A program made the position numbers and the translations under genes. A model generated the notes under the pieces. The model saw nothing but the letters and a program-made list of their open reading frames with translations, did not search any database and was not told where the DNA came from. Below, piece after piece: positions 7,582 through 15,918 of a stretch of 55,481 nucleotides of DNA (positions are counted from its first letter, which is position 1; every line of letters starts with the position of its first letter). Source of the DNA: Bacteroidaceae bacterium (GTDB taxonomy: Bacteria > Bacteroidota > Bacteroidia > Bacteroidales > Bacteroidaceae); assembly GCA_024401215.1 (NCBI GenBank), contig JAKSLL010000018.1, positions 1 to 55,481 on the forward strand, written 5' to 3'.

Positions 7582-9789
7582 TTACTTGTGAACAACACGG
7601 TCTCTCAATTCAGCGAGTTTGCCAGAGTTCCATCTGTCGGTTGTTCCGACAAGGTATCCTGTAATGCGCTGGAGTGTGTCGATATTTGTGCTTCCGCACT
7701 TAGGACATTTCTTTAGTCCTTCTGTTGCATCCTCGTAGCCGCATGCCATGCATCGGTTGCGGTTGTGGTTTACGGAGCCATAGCCGATATTGTACTTGTC
7801 CATGAGGTCAACGATGTCCATGATTGCCTCTGGGTTGTGAGTGGCATCTCCGTCAATCTCAACATAGAAGATGTGGCCACCGCGTGTGAGGTCGTGGTAT
7901 GGAGCCTCAATCTCAGCCTTGTGTCGAGGTGAGCAATGGTAGTACACAGGGATGTGGTTGGAGTTGGTGTAGTAATCCTTGTCTGTGACACCAGGTATCA
8001 CGCCGAACTTCTTGCGGTCGCCCTTAGTGAAACGTCCAGAAAGACCTTCAGCAGGTGTGGCGAGGATTGAGTAGTTGTGCTGGTACTTCTCAGAGAATTC
8101 GTTGGCTCTGTCGCGCATGTACGCAACAATCTTAAGACCAAGTTCCTGTGCCTCAGCGCTTTCTCCATGATGCTTGCCTGTAAGTGCGATGAGGCACTCT
8201 GCAAGACCGATGAATCCGATGCCAAGTGTGCCCTGGTTGATGACACTCTCTATTGTGTCGTTCTCTGCCAATCCTTCTGCGCCATTCCAAAGCTTGGACA
8301 TGAGAAGCTGGAATTGCTTAGCGTAGGCTGTCTTCTGGAACATGTAACGCTCATGCAGCTGATGGGCTGTGATGTCGAGCATCTCGTCGAGCTTGGCAAA
8401 GAAGAGGTTTATGCGTTCGTCCTTGTCGGCAATCTTCATTGTCTCGATTGCAAGACCAACGATGTTGATAGTTGAGAACGAGAGGTTTCCACGACCGATG
8501 GATGTCTTCTCTCCGAAGCGGTTCTCGAAAACTCGTGTGCGGCATCCCATGGTCGCAATCTCGTATCTGTAGCGTTCAGGATCGTTGATGTCCCACTTCT
8601 CATGGTAGTTGTATGAAGCGTCGAGGTTTACGAAGTTAGGGAAGAAACGGCGTGCAGTAACCTTACATGCCAAGCAGTAGAGGTCGTAGTTTCTGTCGCC
8701 AGGCAGATAGCTCACACCTCTTTTCTTCTTCCAAATCTGGATAGGGAATATTGCTGTAGCTCCATTGCCCACACCTTCGTATGTGCTTTCGAGAAGCTCG
8801 CGGATTACGCAGCGTCCTTCAGCAGATGTGTCGGTACCATAATTGATGGAGCTGAACACGACCTGATTTCCTCCACGCGAGTGGATGGTGTTCATGTTGT
8901 GTATAAATGCCTCCATAGCTTGATGCACACGTCCGACAGTACGATTTATGGCATGCTGGCGGGCGCGGAGAGGGCCTGTGAGGCCGTCAAGAGGCTTGAT
9001 GAGGTAGTCGTCAATAGGAGTGTTGTACAAGTCTTTGTAATCTTCTCCTGTAATCTCTTCTATATACTTTATTTCTTCCTGATATGAAGAACGCACATAA
9101 GGCGCCATGTAAAAGTCGAAGGCAGGGATGGCCTGTCCTCCATGCATCTCGTTCTGAGCTGTTTCAAGGCTGATACAGGCAATCACGCTTGCTGTCTCGA
9201 TGCGCTTGGCAGGGCGGCTCTCGCCATGTCCAGCCATAAAGCCGTCCTTGAGGATATGGTCGAGCGGATGCTGCACGCATGTGAGCGACTTTGTTGGATA
9301 ATAGTCCTTGTCGTGGATATGGAGATAGTTCTTCTTCACAGCCTCGCGAGTGGCAGGAGAAAGGAGGTAGTCGTCAACGAAAGGCTTTGTGCTCTCGCTG
9401 GCAAACTTCATCATCATACCAGCAGGCGAGTCTGCATTCATGTTTGCATTCTCACGTGTGATATCTGTATTTTTAGCCTCGATAATCTCAAGGAACATAG
9501 AGCGTGTCTTAGCTTGGCGTGCTATGCTTCGCTGATCACGATATGCGATGTACTTCTTTGCAACCTCCTTTCGTGGAGATTTCATGAGTTCAATCTCGAC
9601 GAGATCCTGGATCTCTTCAACCGTCATCTGCTCTTTTCCAGAAACGCTGATTCTGTCGGTGATTTTCTGGATGAGTCCTTCGTCTTCACCTTTTTCGGTT
9701 TGAAGCATTGCTTTGCGAATGGCTGCCTTGATTTTTTCCTCGTTGTAGCCAACGATTCTGCCGTCTCGCTTTTTGACTGTCTGAATCAT
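7582..9789 (-). CDS. nrdD: Anaerobic (class III) ribonucleoside-triphosphate reductase
   Basis: 735-aa glycyl-radical enzyme that reduces NTPs to dNTPs under anoxia. The N-terminus is an ATP-cone allosteric domain (starting MIQTVKKRDGRIVGYNEEKI). The barrel contains the expected catalytic cysteines. The C-terminus carries the zinc site CMACGY...CPKCGS and the radical loop RITGYLVGTTDRWNSGK, where the Gly of the GY pair holds the radical. Length is normal. Odd: the activase gene nrdG, usually adjacent, is not in the window; a strong terminator and ogt follow instead. The upstream gap carries a large hairpin (9927-9978) that may be regulatory. Confidence 0.95.
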   Translation of the reverse strand: MIQTVKKRDGRIVGYNEEKIKAAIRKAMLQTEKGEDEGLIQKITDRISVSGKEQMTVEEIQDLVEIELMKSPRKEVAKKYIAYRDQRSIARQAKTRSMFLEIIEAKNTDITRENANMNADSPAGMMMKFASESTKPFVDDYLLSPATREAVKKNYLHIHDKDYYPTKSLTCVQHPLDHILKDGFMAGHGESRPAKRIETASVIACISLETAQNEMHGGQAIPAFDFYMAPYVRSSYQEEIKYIEEITGEDYKDLYNTPIDDYLIKPLDGLTGPLRARQHAINRTVGRVHQAMEAFIHNMNTIHSRGGNQVVFSSINYGTDTSAEGRCVIRELLESTYEGVGNGATAIFPIQIWKKKRGVSYLPGDRNYDLYCLACKVTARRFFPNFVNLDASYNYHEKWDINDPERYRYEIATMGCRTRVFENRFGEKTSIGRGNLSFSTINIVGLAIETMKIADKDERINLFFAKLDEMLDITAHQLHERYMFQKTAYAKQFQLLMSKLWNGAEGLAENDTIESVINQGTLGIGFIGLAECLIALTGKHHGESAEAQELGLKIVAYMRDRANEFSEKYQHNYSILATPAEGLSGRFTKGDRKKFGVIPGVTDKDYYTNSNHIPVYYHCSPRHKAEIEAPYHDLTRGGHIFYVEIDGDATHNPEAIMDIVDLMDKYNIGYGSVNHNRNRCMACGYEDATEGLKKCPKCGSTNIDTLQRITGYLVGTTDRWNSGKLAELRDRVVHK

Positions 9790-9926
9790 TATCTTAGTTT
9801 TTTTTTGTAAAATAGGGGTTAGATGTTAGTCTGTTAATTCTTTTGTTTAAACGAATTTGCCTAAGTGATTATCATTCAAAAAGCTTTAGAGTTTTCTTTA
9901 AAAACGAAGCCTTTTTACCTTACTTT

Positions 9927-9978
9927 TTGCTGTTTCGAAAAACAGTGCGAAGATAGAGATTGTTTTCCGAAACAGCAA
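9927..9978 (-). promoter_or_regulatory. 18-bp hairpin/operator-like inverted repeat upstream of nrdD
   Basis: TTGCTGTTTCGAAAAACA (9927-9944) and TGTTTTCCGAAACAGCAA (9961-9978) are inverted copies matching at 17 of 18 positions, with a 16-nt loop. The one mismatch becomes a G-U pair in minus-strand (nrdD-sense) RNA. No T-run follows in the nrdD direction, so it is not a simple terminator. It lies about 140 nt before the nrdD start. Confidence 0.6.
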
Positions 9979-10040
9979 ATATTTTACTGTATTTTTTTTG
10001 AAGAAAAAATCTTTTCGGAAAACTTTTTGAAGAAGCAAAA

Positions 10041-10073
10041 AACGCAATCTGCTTTATATCAGCGGATTGCGTT
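10041..10073 (-). terminator. Terminator of nhaA
   Basis: AACGCAATCTGC pairs with GCGGATTGCGTT (one mismatch) around the loop TTTATATCA. The minus-strand side continues into a T-run. It lies 75 nt after the nhaA stop. Confidence 0.7.
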
Positions 10074-10147
10074 TTGGAAATGGAAAACTTTTTTATAAAT
10101 GCAGTTTACCGAAATTATTATTTTGTTAAATGATATGTTGCAAATGG

Positions 10148-11569
10148 TTATTCTTTTTTGTTCTCAATCTTATGGAAGAACATAATGAGCAATGAACCCA
10201 TGATGCCTGCGCATAAAGAGCCCATGAGCACGGCGATTTTTCCTGATGAACGTAGGATTTCTGTGTCTGCAGGATTAAGTTCGCCGAACGAAAGTGTATC
10301 GACGAAGATAGCCATAGTGAATCCGATACCTCCAAGACATGCAACGGCAAAAAGCATCTTCCATGAAGCATTGGCAGGCATTTCGCCAATCTTGCATTTG
10401 ATGGCTATGAAGCTTGCAATTGTGATTCCGATAGGCTTTCCTAAAAGGAGGCCGAAGAATATTCCCATGCCAACAAATCCTGCTCCAGAAACCCCTTCCA
10501 ATGCTTGGAAGATGTTGAAGAAGCTGATGTCGGGGATTTCAACGCCAGCGTTAGCAAGAGCGAAGATTGGCATGATGAGGAAGTTGACCCATGGGTTGAG
10601 AGCATGTTCAAGGCGGTATGACATGCCGATAGAATTGTTGTTGATAGTGCTCATACGACGGAGGCAATGGCGCTGTGATTCGTTAGGGAAATCTTCTCCT
10701 TCGCAGTATTCAGGCGCATCATAATGCTCTATGCGCGTGAGGTATTTCTTATTTGTTCTGTTGAGATATGCTCGGTTGTAGCGGGCGTCCATAGGAATCA
10801 TGAATGCCATAACGACGCCTGACATTGTTGAGTGGATGCCTGAATAGTAGAAAAGGAACCAAATAACAATGGCTGGGATGAGGTAATATGCCATTCTCTT
10901 CTCACCGAGTTTGTTCATGATGAATATCGCGCCGAGAAGAATTACCGCTATGAAGAGCAGAGGCAGATTGATGTCTCCTCCGTAGAAGAAGGCGACAACA
11001 AGTATTGCTCCGAGGTCGTCGGCAATGGCGAGCGCAGTAAGGAATATCTTCAGCGATACAGGTACTTTATTGCCGAGTATGGACATGATTCCCACCGCGA
11101 ATGCGATATCGGTTGCTGTAGGGATACCCCATCCACCTGCTGTTGTTGTGCCGTAGTTGAATATCAAGTAAAATAATGCAGGCATTGCCATACCGCCTGC
11201 GGCAGCAATTACTGGCAGCAGGGCTTTCTTTATGCTTGAGAGCTCGCCGCACACCACCTCTCTTTTGATTTCCAGTCCGACGGTGAAGAAGAAAATCACC
11301 ATGAGGATGTCGTTGATGAATTTCTCCACATTCATCTCATGAGGGAAGCTTACGGAGAACTCGTTATTCTGTATGGTCATAGAGAGTTTGGTCTCAAGAA
11401 ATTCTCTGTAGTATTCTGCTGTGAAAGGCAGATTGGCGAGAAGCATGGCAACAATAACGCATACTAACAATGTGACTCCGCCTGCCCAAGGCTGGTTCAT
11501 AAAGCTTGTGCCTGATAATGTCATCGTATGCAAGCCTTTGTTCCATGAATAATTTTGAATAAGTCTCAT
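10148..11569 (-). CDS. nhaA: Na+/H+ antiporter NhaA
   Basis: 473-aa inner-membrane antiporter exchanging Na+ (or Li+) for H+, involved in pH and sodium homeostasis. Family features: about 12 hydrophobic segments; FFFTVGLEIKREVVCGEL near 95-110; the GWGIPTATDIAFAVGI segment; and the double-Asp helix FLTALAIADDLGAILVVAFFY, whose adjacent Asp pair is the ion-binding site. Relative to short NhaA proteins it has a charged cytoplasmic insertion around 270-320 (NRTNKKYLTRIEHYDAPEY), common in Bacteroidetes homologues. It is a single-gene unit between its own terminator and the AraC genes. Confidence 0.95.
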   Translation of the reverse strand: MRLIQNYSWNKGLHTMTLSGTSFMNQPWAGGVTLLVCVIVAMLLANLPFTAEYYREFLETKLSMTIQNNEFSVSFPHEMNVEKFINDILMVIFFFTVGLEIKREVVCGELSSIKKALLPVIAAAGGMAMPALFYLIFNYGTTTAGGWGIPTATDIAFAVGIMSILGNKVPVSLKIFLTALAIADDLGAILVVAFFYGGDINLPLLFIAVILLGAIFIMNKLGEKRMAYYLIPAIVIWFLFYYSGIHSTMSGVVMAFMIPMDARYNRAYLNRTNKKYLTRIEHYDAPEYCEGEDFPNESQRHCLRRMSTINNNSIGMSYRLEHALNPWVNFLIMPIFALANAGVEIPDISFFNIFQALEGVSGAGFVGMGIFFGLLLGKPIGITIASFIAIKCKIGEMPANASWKMLFAVACLGGIGFTMAIFVDTLSFGELNPADTEILRSSGKIAVLMGSLCAGIMGSLLIMFFHKIENKKE

Positions 11570-11664
11570 AACAATCTTTTTAGTGTTATCTGTTGATGAT
11601 TTTTATATTTGTATGGAATAAGCTTTATATCCCATATTGTGTTTGTGCAATGCTAAATATACCA

Positions 11665-11696
11665 AAAATCAGCAGATTATTACATCTGCTGATTTT
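11665..11696 (-). terminator. Terminator after the AraC pair
   Basis: Perfect 13-bp repeat AAAATCAGCAGAT / ATCTGCTGATTTT with a 6-nt loop, and a T-rich minus-strand tail. It lies 30 nt past the stop of the AraC gene at 11727. Confidence 0.8.
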
Positions 11697-11726
11697 GTAG
11701 TAGTATGTCTATTTACTATGTCGTTT

Positions 11727-12662
11727 TTATCTATGACTGCGAGCGTATTCTTTTGGAGTCATGCCTGTTACTCGCTTGAAGAAGCGGCTGAAGCTGCTGA
11801 CAGTCTGGAAATTCAGAAGGCCTGTGATTTCTGTGAAAGAATATCCATGAACGGTCATAAGCACTTTTGCTTTTTGAATCACATATTCGTCAATCCATGT
11901 TGAAGCATTCTTCTTGCTGTATGAGATGCATACGAAAGAAAGATACTTGCTTGATATTTCAAGCTGGTTTGCGTAATACTGTACTGAACGCTCTTCGTGT
12001 GCATGCTTGTTGAGAAGAGCGAGGAATTTGCAGTAAACGTCATACTGGCGAGAGTTGCTGTCGCCATGCTCTTGCTGTGACTTGAAATTCACGATTGCCA
12101 TAATGTCAACAAAGAGTGCGTCGAGAAGGCTGCGCTGGTATATTGACTTGTATTCATAAGATGGACCAGCCATGTCTTCTCTCATCTTTGTGTATAGTTC
12201 GAGGCATCTGTCAGCCTGCTCCTTTGTTGGGACGCCTACGAGATGCTTCTGAGAGAACTGTGCGTTTGTGAAGTTGATGCCAAGGTCCTCGAATGTGAGG
12301 TTTACGAGCTTAGGGTAGCATACGAGCATGTAATACTTGAAATCTGTAGTTCGGTTTTTGTAGCGGATTACAGAGTCGGGCATTGTCATGATGACATGGC
12401 CAGCTTTGATTGTGATTTCCTCGTTGTTAATCTCTAAGATTGCCTCTCCTTGTATTGCGAAAAGGACAACAAGCTGATACAGCTTCACTCCAGAAACCTC
12501 TGTGAGCGCTTCCATGTGGTTGAGGTTGTCAAAGTTATCGATGTAGTACATGAAGTTGCGCGCACCCGCAGTAGGTACAACTCCATCAGCTGTGAATACA
12601 TCAACATATTCGATGTATGTGTTTGCGCGTCTTGGCGCAGAAGGCATATTTACGTATGGCAT
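11727..12662 (-). CDS. AraC-family transcriptional regulator (second of a pair)
   Basis: 311-aa cytosolic regulator. The N-terminal about 180 residues form a cupin-like sensing domain. The C-terminal about 100 residues are the AraC/XylS double helix-turn-helix, ending FSRFFKRVTGMTPKEYARSH, the conserved HTH2 signature. It starts 13 nt after the paralogue at 12676-13599, so the two are co-transcribed. The DNA-binding halves are clearly related (SVQYYANQL versus SVQFYAKEL; FFKRVTGMTPKEY versus YFKRITGLSPNEY), so the pair arose by duplication. Ligand and targets unknown. Confidence 0.9.
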   Translation of the reverse strand: MPYVNMPSAPRRANTYIEYVDVFTADGVVPTAGARNFMYYIDNFDNLNHMEALTEVSGVKLYQLVVLFAIQGEAILEINNEEITIKAGHVIMTMPDSVIRYKNRTTDFKYYMLVCYPKLVNLTFEDLGINFTNAQFSQKHLVGVPTKEQADRCLELYTKMREDMAGPSYEYKSIYQRSLLDALFVDIMAIVNFKSQQEHGDSNSRQYDVYCKFLALLNKHAHEERSVQYYANQLEISSKYLSFVCISYSKKNASTWIDEYVIQKAKVLMTVHGYSFTEITGLLNFQTVSSFSRFFKRVTGMTPKEYARSHR

Positions 12663-12675
12663 ACACTAATCCTCC

Positions 12676-13599
12676 TTATTCGTTGTTTGATTCAAAACTC
12701 AATGATTTTCTGTTGTGCTTCTTGATGTACTCGTTTGGTGAGAGTCCTGTGATGCGCTTGAAATAGCGGCCGAAGAAGCTCTGGCTTGGGAAGTTGTATT
12801 CCGAACTTATTGTCTTGATGTTCTTCTTGTTGTCATACAATGTCTGCTTTATTGCATAGATGACATATTGGTCAATGACCTGCGAAGCAGACAAGCCAGT
12901 AAATGACTGAGTGATTGTGGAAAGATATTTTGGAGTGATTGAAAGTTCCTTTGCGTAGAACTGAACAGAACGCTCTACCTTATGCATTTCATTGAGCTTG
13001 CTGAGGAATTCAGTATAGAAAGCATACTGGCGTGTATTCTTTATATGTGGATGTTCTGTCTCTGGATTTAAGAATGAGAACAGGCGAGAGAGGTATGCTG
13101 TCTGGTAAGAGCGGAGAACAAGCTCCTTGAGAGGGTAGTTCTCGCGAAGATGCTCTTTCTTAGACATGAGATAGCAGTCAAGCAGTATGTCGATTTCTTC
13201 CTTTGTGAAAGTGAAGTGGCGGAATACGAATGCACGAAGCGGAATTTTCGCGATGATGCCAGAGTGCTCGTAGATGTCTGTCATCAAATGGCTGCGTGTG
13301 AAGAAGCTGAAGAATATAGCGCGTGACTCTTTTGTCTTTAACTGCATACAAGGTAGAGATACGAAATATTCGTTAGCTCTAACGTCTATGTCAGTTCCAC
13401 CTGCGTTGATGTGGAGGCAACCGCGGAGTACGACAACCACCCATACATACTCAGAGTTGTAGATTTCTTTCTGGGCAGGAACGTAAGGGTTGTCAGAATA
13501 ATCAAGATTATCCATGACCGCATACTTGTCTTGAAAAGAAGAGAAATAGACGTTTTCCGTCGTATCCTCCTTTGTAATAATATCGCCTTGTCTAATCAT
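12676..13599 (-). CDS. AraC-family transcriptional regulator (first of a pair)
   Basis: 307-aa regulator with an N-terminal cupin-like domain (about 20-170) and a C-terminal AraC HTH domain ending FFGRYFKRITGLSPNEYIKK. Immediately before the ATG is an unusually good purine-rich ribosome-binding site (AAAGGAGG region, minus strand near 13610), uncommon for this group. It is the promoter-proximal gene of the AraC pair. The sensed signal cannot be read from sequence. Confidence 0.9.
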   Translation of the reverse strand: MIRQGDIITKEDTTENVYFSSFQDKYAVMDNLDYSDNPYVPAQKEIYNSEYVWVVVVLRGCLHINAGGTDIDVRANEYFVSLPCMQLKTKESRAIFFSFFTRSHLMTDIYEHSGIIAKIPLRAFVFRHFTFTKEEIDILLDCYLMSKKEHLRENYPLKELVLRSYQTAYLSRLFSFLNPETEHPHIKNTRQYAFYTEFLSKLNEMHKVERSVQFYAKELSITPKYLSTITQSFTGLSASQVIDQYVIYAIKQTLYDNKKNIKTISSEYNFPSQSFFGRYFKRITGLSPNEYIKKHNRKSLSFESNNE

Positions 13600-13668
13600 A
13601 ATAATATTATATACTCTTTTTTTATTCTTAATACTTTCTTATGCTGTTTTTTTAATCTCTGTTTAGTC

Positions 13669-14199
13669 TCATTCTTTGTCTTCGCCTTTGCGAAGAATGA
13701 GAGTTGTTGCACCTATCGTAATGATAGCCCCATCTTCAAGATTTATGCGATCCACATTGCGGAGAATCTCGTTCATGTAGAATGTGCCAGTGTCGCTTGG
13801 CGCATCGCGTAATATATATTGGAGCTTTCCTTTTTTGTTCTTTTTTACAGTTATAGCACAATGGAATGTATCGATGCTTGGGTCTCGAGTCTCAATCGGC
13901 TTATTTATGTTAGTGCCTTTGAGGTATCTGCCGAATTCGTTTTCTCCATAGTCAAGAGGAATGACCTGTTTGAACGCGAACTGATTTTCAACGACGACGA
14001 TGCTTCCATAGTCCTCTTTATATGCCTGCTCGTCTAATGTCTTCTCTTCGTGACGGTTGGCCAATTTTGTTTTGCCTATTCGGATGCCAAATTCCTTTTT
14101 GCAGTTTTCGCACACGAAAACCAATGATTGGCCGTCTGTGTACTTTGTCTCGTCAAAAACTATGTAACTGTCACATTTCGGACATCGGACACGTTTCAT
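13669..14199 (-). CDS. Zinc-ribbon / FHA-domain protein
   Basis: 176-aa cytosolic protein. The N-terminus is a zinc ribbon with CPKC (Cys6, Cys9) and CENC (Cys30, Cys33). Residues about 85-172 form a forkhead-associated domain that binds phosphothreonine peptides; visible FHA features are GRYLKG and the SIDTFHCAI segment (the usual 'SRxH' with Thr-Phe-His) followed by NxxxTGTFYMNEI. It lies between the AraC pair and the HU/SPOR gene with short gaps (36 nt to the latter), so it may be co-transcribed with either. No Ser/Thr kinase partner is in the window. Confidence 0.85.
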   Translation of the reverse strand: MKRVRCPKCDSYIVFDETKYTDGQSLVFVCENCKKEFGIRIGKTKLANRHEEKTLDEQAYKEDYGSIVVVENQFAFKQVIPLDYGENEFGRYLKGTNINKPIETRDPSIDTFHCAITVKKNKKGKLQYILRDAPSDTGTFYMNEILRNVDRINLEDGAIITIGATTLILRKGEDKE

Positions 14200-14235
14200 T
14201 TCCTATTAATATATTTTGTTGATCCTGAAAATCTT

Positions 14236-15336
14236 TTATTTAAGTTCTAACACCCAAGCGTCTTTGAATTCTGAGCTTTCCTTTCGTAGTGCGCTCAATT
14301 CTTGCTGGGCATCGCTCTCTGAGTTGTATTTGGAGTATAAGATGCGGCTCACCTTGCCTGTCTTCTCGTAGCTTGCCTTGTCATATCCGTTTTTTGTTAA
14401 GCGGCTGATAAGGATTTCAGCGTTAGCCTTGCTGACATAGCTTGCAAGAACGATTGAGTATGCCCCTTTGCCTGTAGTTGTGGAGTGTTTTGAATCATTA
14501 TTGTTGGCTTTTGTTTCGGCAGGGATAGCACTCGTCTGCGGCGGTGTTTTGGCTGCGTCTGTTTTTGCAGGGGCATCAGGCTTGACGTTCGTCTTTGTTG
14601 GCTGTGATGCCGTTTTCCCTGTATTGTTGGCTGTGTTTTTTATTGTAGCAGGTGTTTCGCTCGGGCATACAGAAGCAATGCATGTGTCGTTCTCTTGATT
14701 GTTGGATTTCATCGCTGTGTATGATAAGCAGAAGAAAAGCAGCGCAGCAGCAGCAACGGATGAAGAGATGTCTATCCAGCGGCGAAGTGTTACGATGCGC
14801 GGATTCTTGTTTTCGTTTTCTGCAACAGGCTCGTTCTTGTCTTGCTTTGTTGCTACAGCCATTGTTGTGCTGATGTTTAGTGCATTGGCAAGTTCTCTGT
14901 CTTTCTTCAGAGCATCAAGCGATTTGATGCTGTAAGAGCTGAGTCCGTATAGGGATGGAGTGAGCACGCCTGTCTCAAGAGGAGTGAATGTTATGTTTCC
15001 GTTGAGAGACTTTTTGAGTGTGCCGACATTCTCAAGTGTCGCCTCGTGCGATGTGTTGAGGATGTTAACAAACTGGTCAACTTCTTTCTCCATCTGCAGC
15101 ATGGCGGCAGGGTAGGCTGCTTCGTATGCACTCATATATGACTGCACAAGGAGCCCGTCGTTCACCTGCAACTGCTGATTGAAGCCGATTGTCCTGAATG
15201 GAGGGAAGAATAACATCTCGTCAGAACTTGAGTAGCATGCCTCTGTTCTGCTTGCGATGAATCCTCCAAGCCCTGGCACAATGACGCAGTCATGGGTGAG
15301 AAGAAGAAGTTCGATATGTCTTGCTAAGGAAATCAT
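14236..15336 (-). CDS. HU-CCDC81-type / SPOR-domain membrane protein
   Basis: 366-aa protein with three parts. Residues 1-140 resemble the two HU-like (CCDC81-type) modules of Bacteroidetes SPOR proteins (VPGLGGFIA, TLENVGTLKKSLNGNITFTP). One membrane helix lies at about 188-208. A Thr/Pro/Lys-rich periplasmic linker leads to a C-terminal SPOR domain (about 290-366), which binds peptidoglycan denuded of stem peptides. The architecture puts the HU-like part in the cytoplasm and SPOR in the periplasm, suggesting a link between DNA or cytosolic factors and the division-site wall. A TATCTTTG promoter box ends only 4 nt before the ATG. Confidence 0.85.
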   Translation of the reverse strand: MISLARHIELLLLTHDCVIVPGLGGFIASRTEACYSSSDEMLFFPPFRTIGFNQQLQVNDGLLVQSYMSAYEAAYPAAMLQMEKEVDQFVNILNTSHEATLENVGTLKKSLNGNITFTPLETGVLTPSLYGLSSYSIKSLDALKKDRELANALNISTTMAVATKQDKNEPVAENENKNPRIVTLRRWIDISSSVAAAALLFFCLSYTAMKSNNQENDTCIASVCPSETPATIKNTANNTGKTASQPTKTNVKPDAPAKTDAAKTPPQTSAIPAETKANNNDSKHSTTTGKGAYSIVLASYVSKANAEILISRLTKNGYDKASYEKTGKVSRILYSKYNSESDAQQELSALRKESSEFKDAWVLELK

Positions 15337-15340
15337 GATG

Positions 15341-15348
15341 CAAAGATA
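15341..15348 (-). promoter_or_regulatory. -7 box 4 nt before the HU/SPOR start codon
   Basis: Minus-strand TATCTTTG, then CATC, then ATG. If used, the transcript would be leaderless or nearly so. No clear -33 TTTG is present at 19-20 nt. Confidence 0.45.
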
Positions 15349-15436
15349 ATGTATTTTTTTAGAATTGGCGAATGTTTTTGCAATTTTTTATAGAAAAATA
15401 ATGCCTCATTCGTAGAAAAAATGCAAAAAACACAAA

Positions 15437-15465
15437 AAACGGGTTGAATGTGATACAACCCGTTT
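15437..15465 (-). terminator. Terminator after secG
   Basis: AAACGGGTTG / CAACCCGTTT around a 9-nt loop, followed on the minus strand by a T-rich run. It closes the sigma54-regulator/lptE/TPR/secG operon. Confidence 0.85.
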
Positions 15466-15506
15466 AGTATAATATATGTGTTGCTAAAATGTCCTAAATC
15501 AGAACA

Positions 15507-15845
15507 TCATTTGTTGCCATTTTCAGCAGGCTGGTTTGCAGCAGGGAATGATTGGATGTTGTCTGCTCCTGTCTGCTGCTGTGCTGGAGATGTGATGTTG
15601 ATTGGAGTTTCCTCGATTGTGTTCTTTGTAACAAATGCTGCAGAGGCGATGCAGAAGACTGCCATAGCAATAGCAAGACCCCATGTTGCTTTTTCGAGAA
15701 CATCTGTAGTTTTGCGAACGCCGAGAACCTGATTTGAAGATGAGAAAGATGAAGCAAGACCTCCACCTTTTGATTCCTGGATAAGTACGACTCCGCACAT
15801 GAGAACTGATGCGAGAATCGCGAGTACAATGATAAGTATAAACAT
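15507..15845 (-). CDS. secG: Protein-export membrane protein SecG
   Basis: 112-aa subunit of the SecYEG translocon that aids SecA-driven export. Two membrane helices are visible (about 2-20 and 52-72), with the conserved loop VLIQESKGGGLASSFSSSNQVLG between them and the KTTDVLEKATWGLA motif before helix 2. A polar Gln/Asn/Pro-rich tail is usual in Bacteroidetes. It is the last gene of a four-gene operon, 73 nt after the TPR-like gene, and is followed by a strong terminator. Confidence 0.93.
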   Translation of the reverse strand: MFILIIVLAILASVLMCGVVLIQESKGGGLASSFSSSNQVLGVRKTTDVLEKATWGLAIAMAVFCIASAAFVTKNTIEETPINITSPAQQQTGADNIQSFPAANQPAENGNK

Positions 15846-15918
15846 TTTATTATTATTTTTTTATTTTTTTTCAGTAAAGTGCTTCGAGGTGTAAGTAAAA
15901 TGCTCGAAAACGCATGTT

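Larger units (their letters stand above)
9790..10147. other. 358-nt intergenic region, nrdD upstream / nhaA downstream
   Basis: A/T-rich gap with no supported gene (the 77-codon plus-strand frame at 9865 is low-complexity). It contains an 18-bp inverted repeat at 9927-9978 and the nhaA terminator at 10041-10073. I see no good match to an NrdR box and no convincing TAnnTTTG box just before nrdD. Confidence 0.7.

Noticed and set aside
9142-9810. 222-codon plus-strand frame opposite nrdD
   Set aside because: Fully antisense to nrdD, with Leu/Cys-rich composition typical of a shadow frame.
10158-10724. 188-codon plus-strand frame opposite nhaA
   Set aside because: Antisense to a clear NhaA sequence; no promoter or family resemblance.
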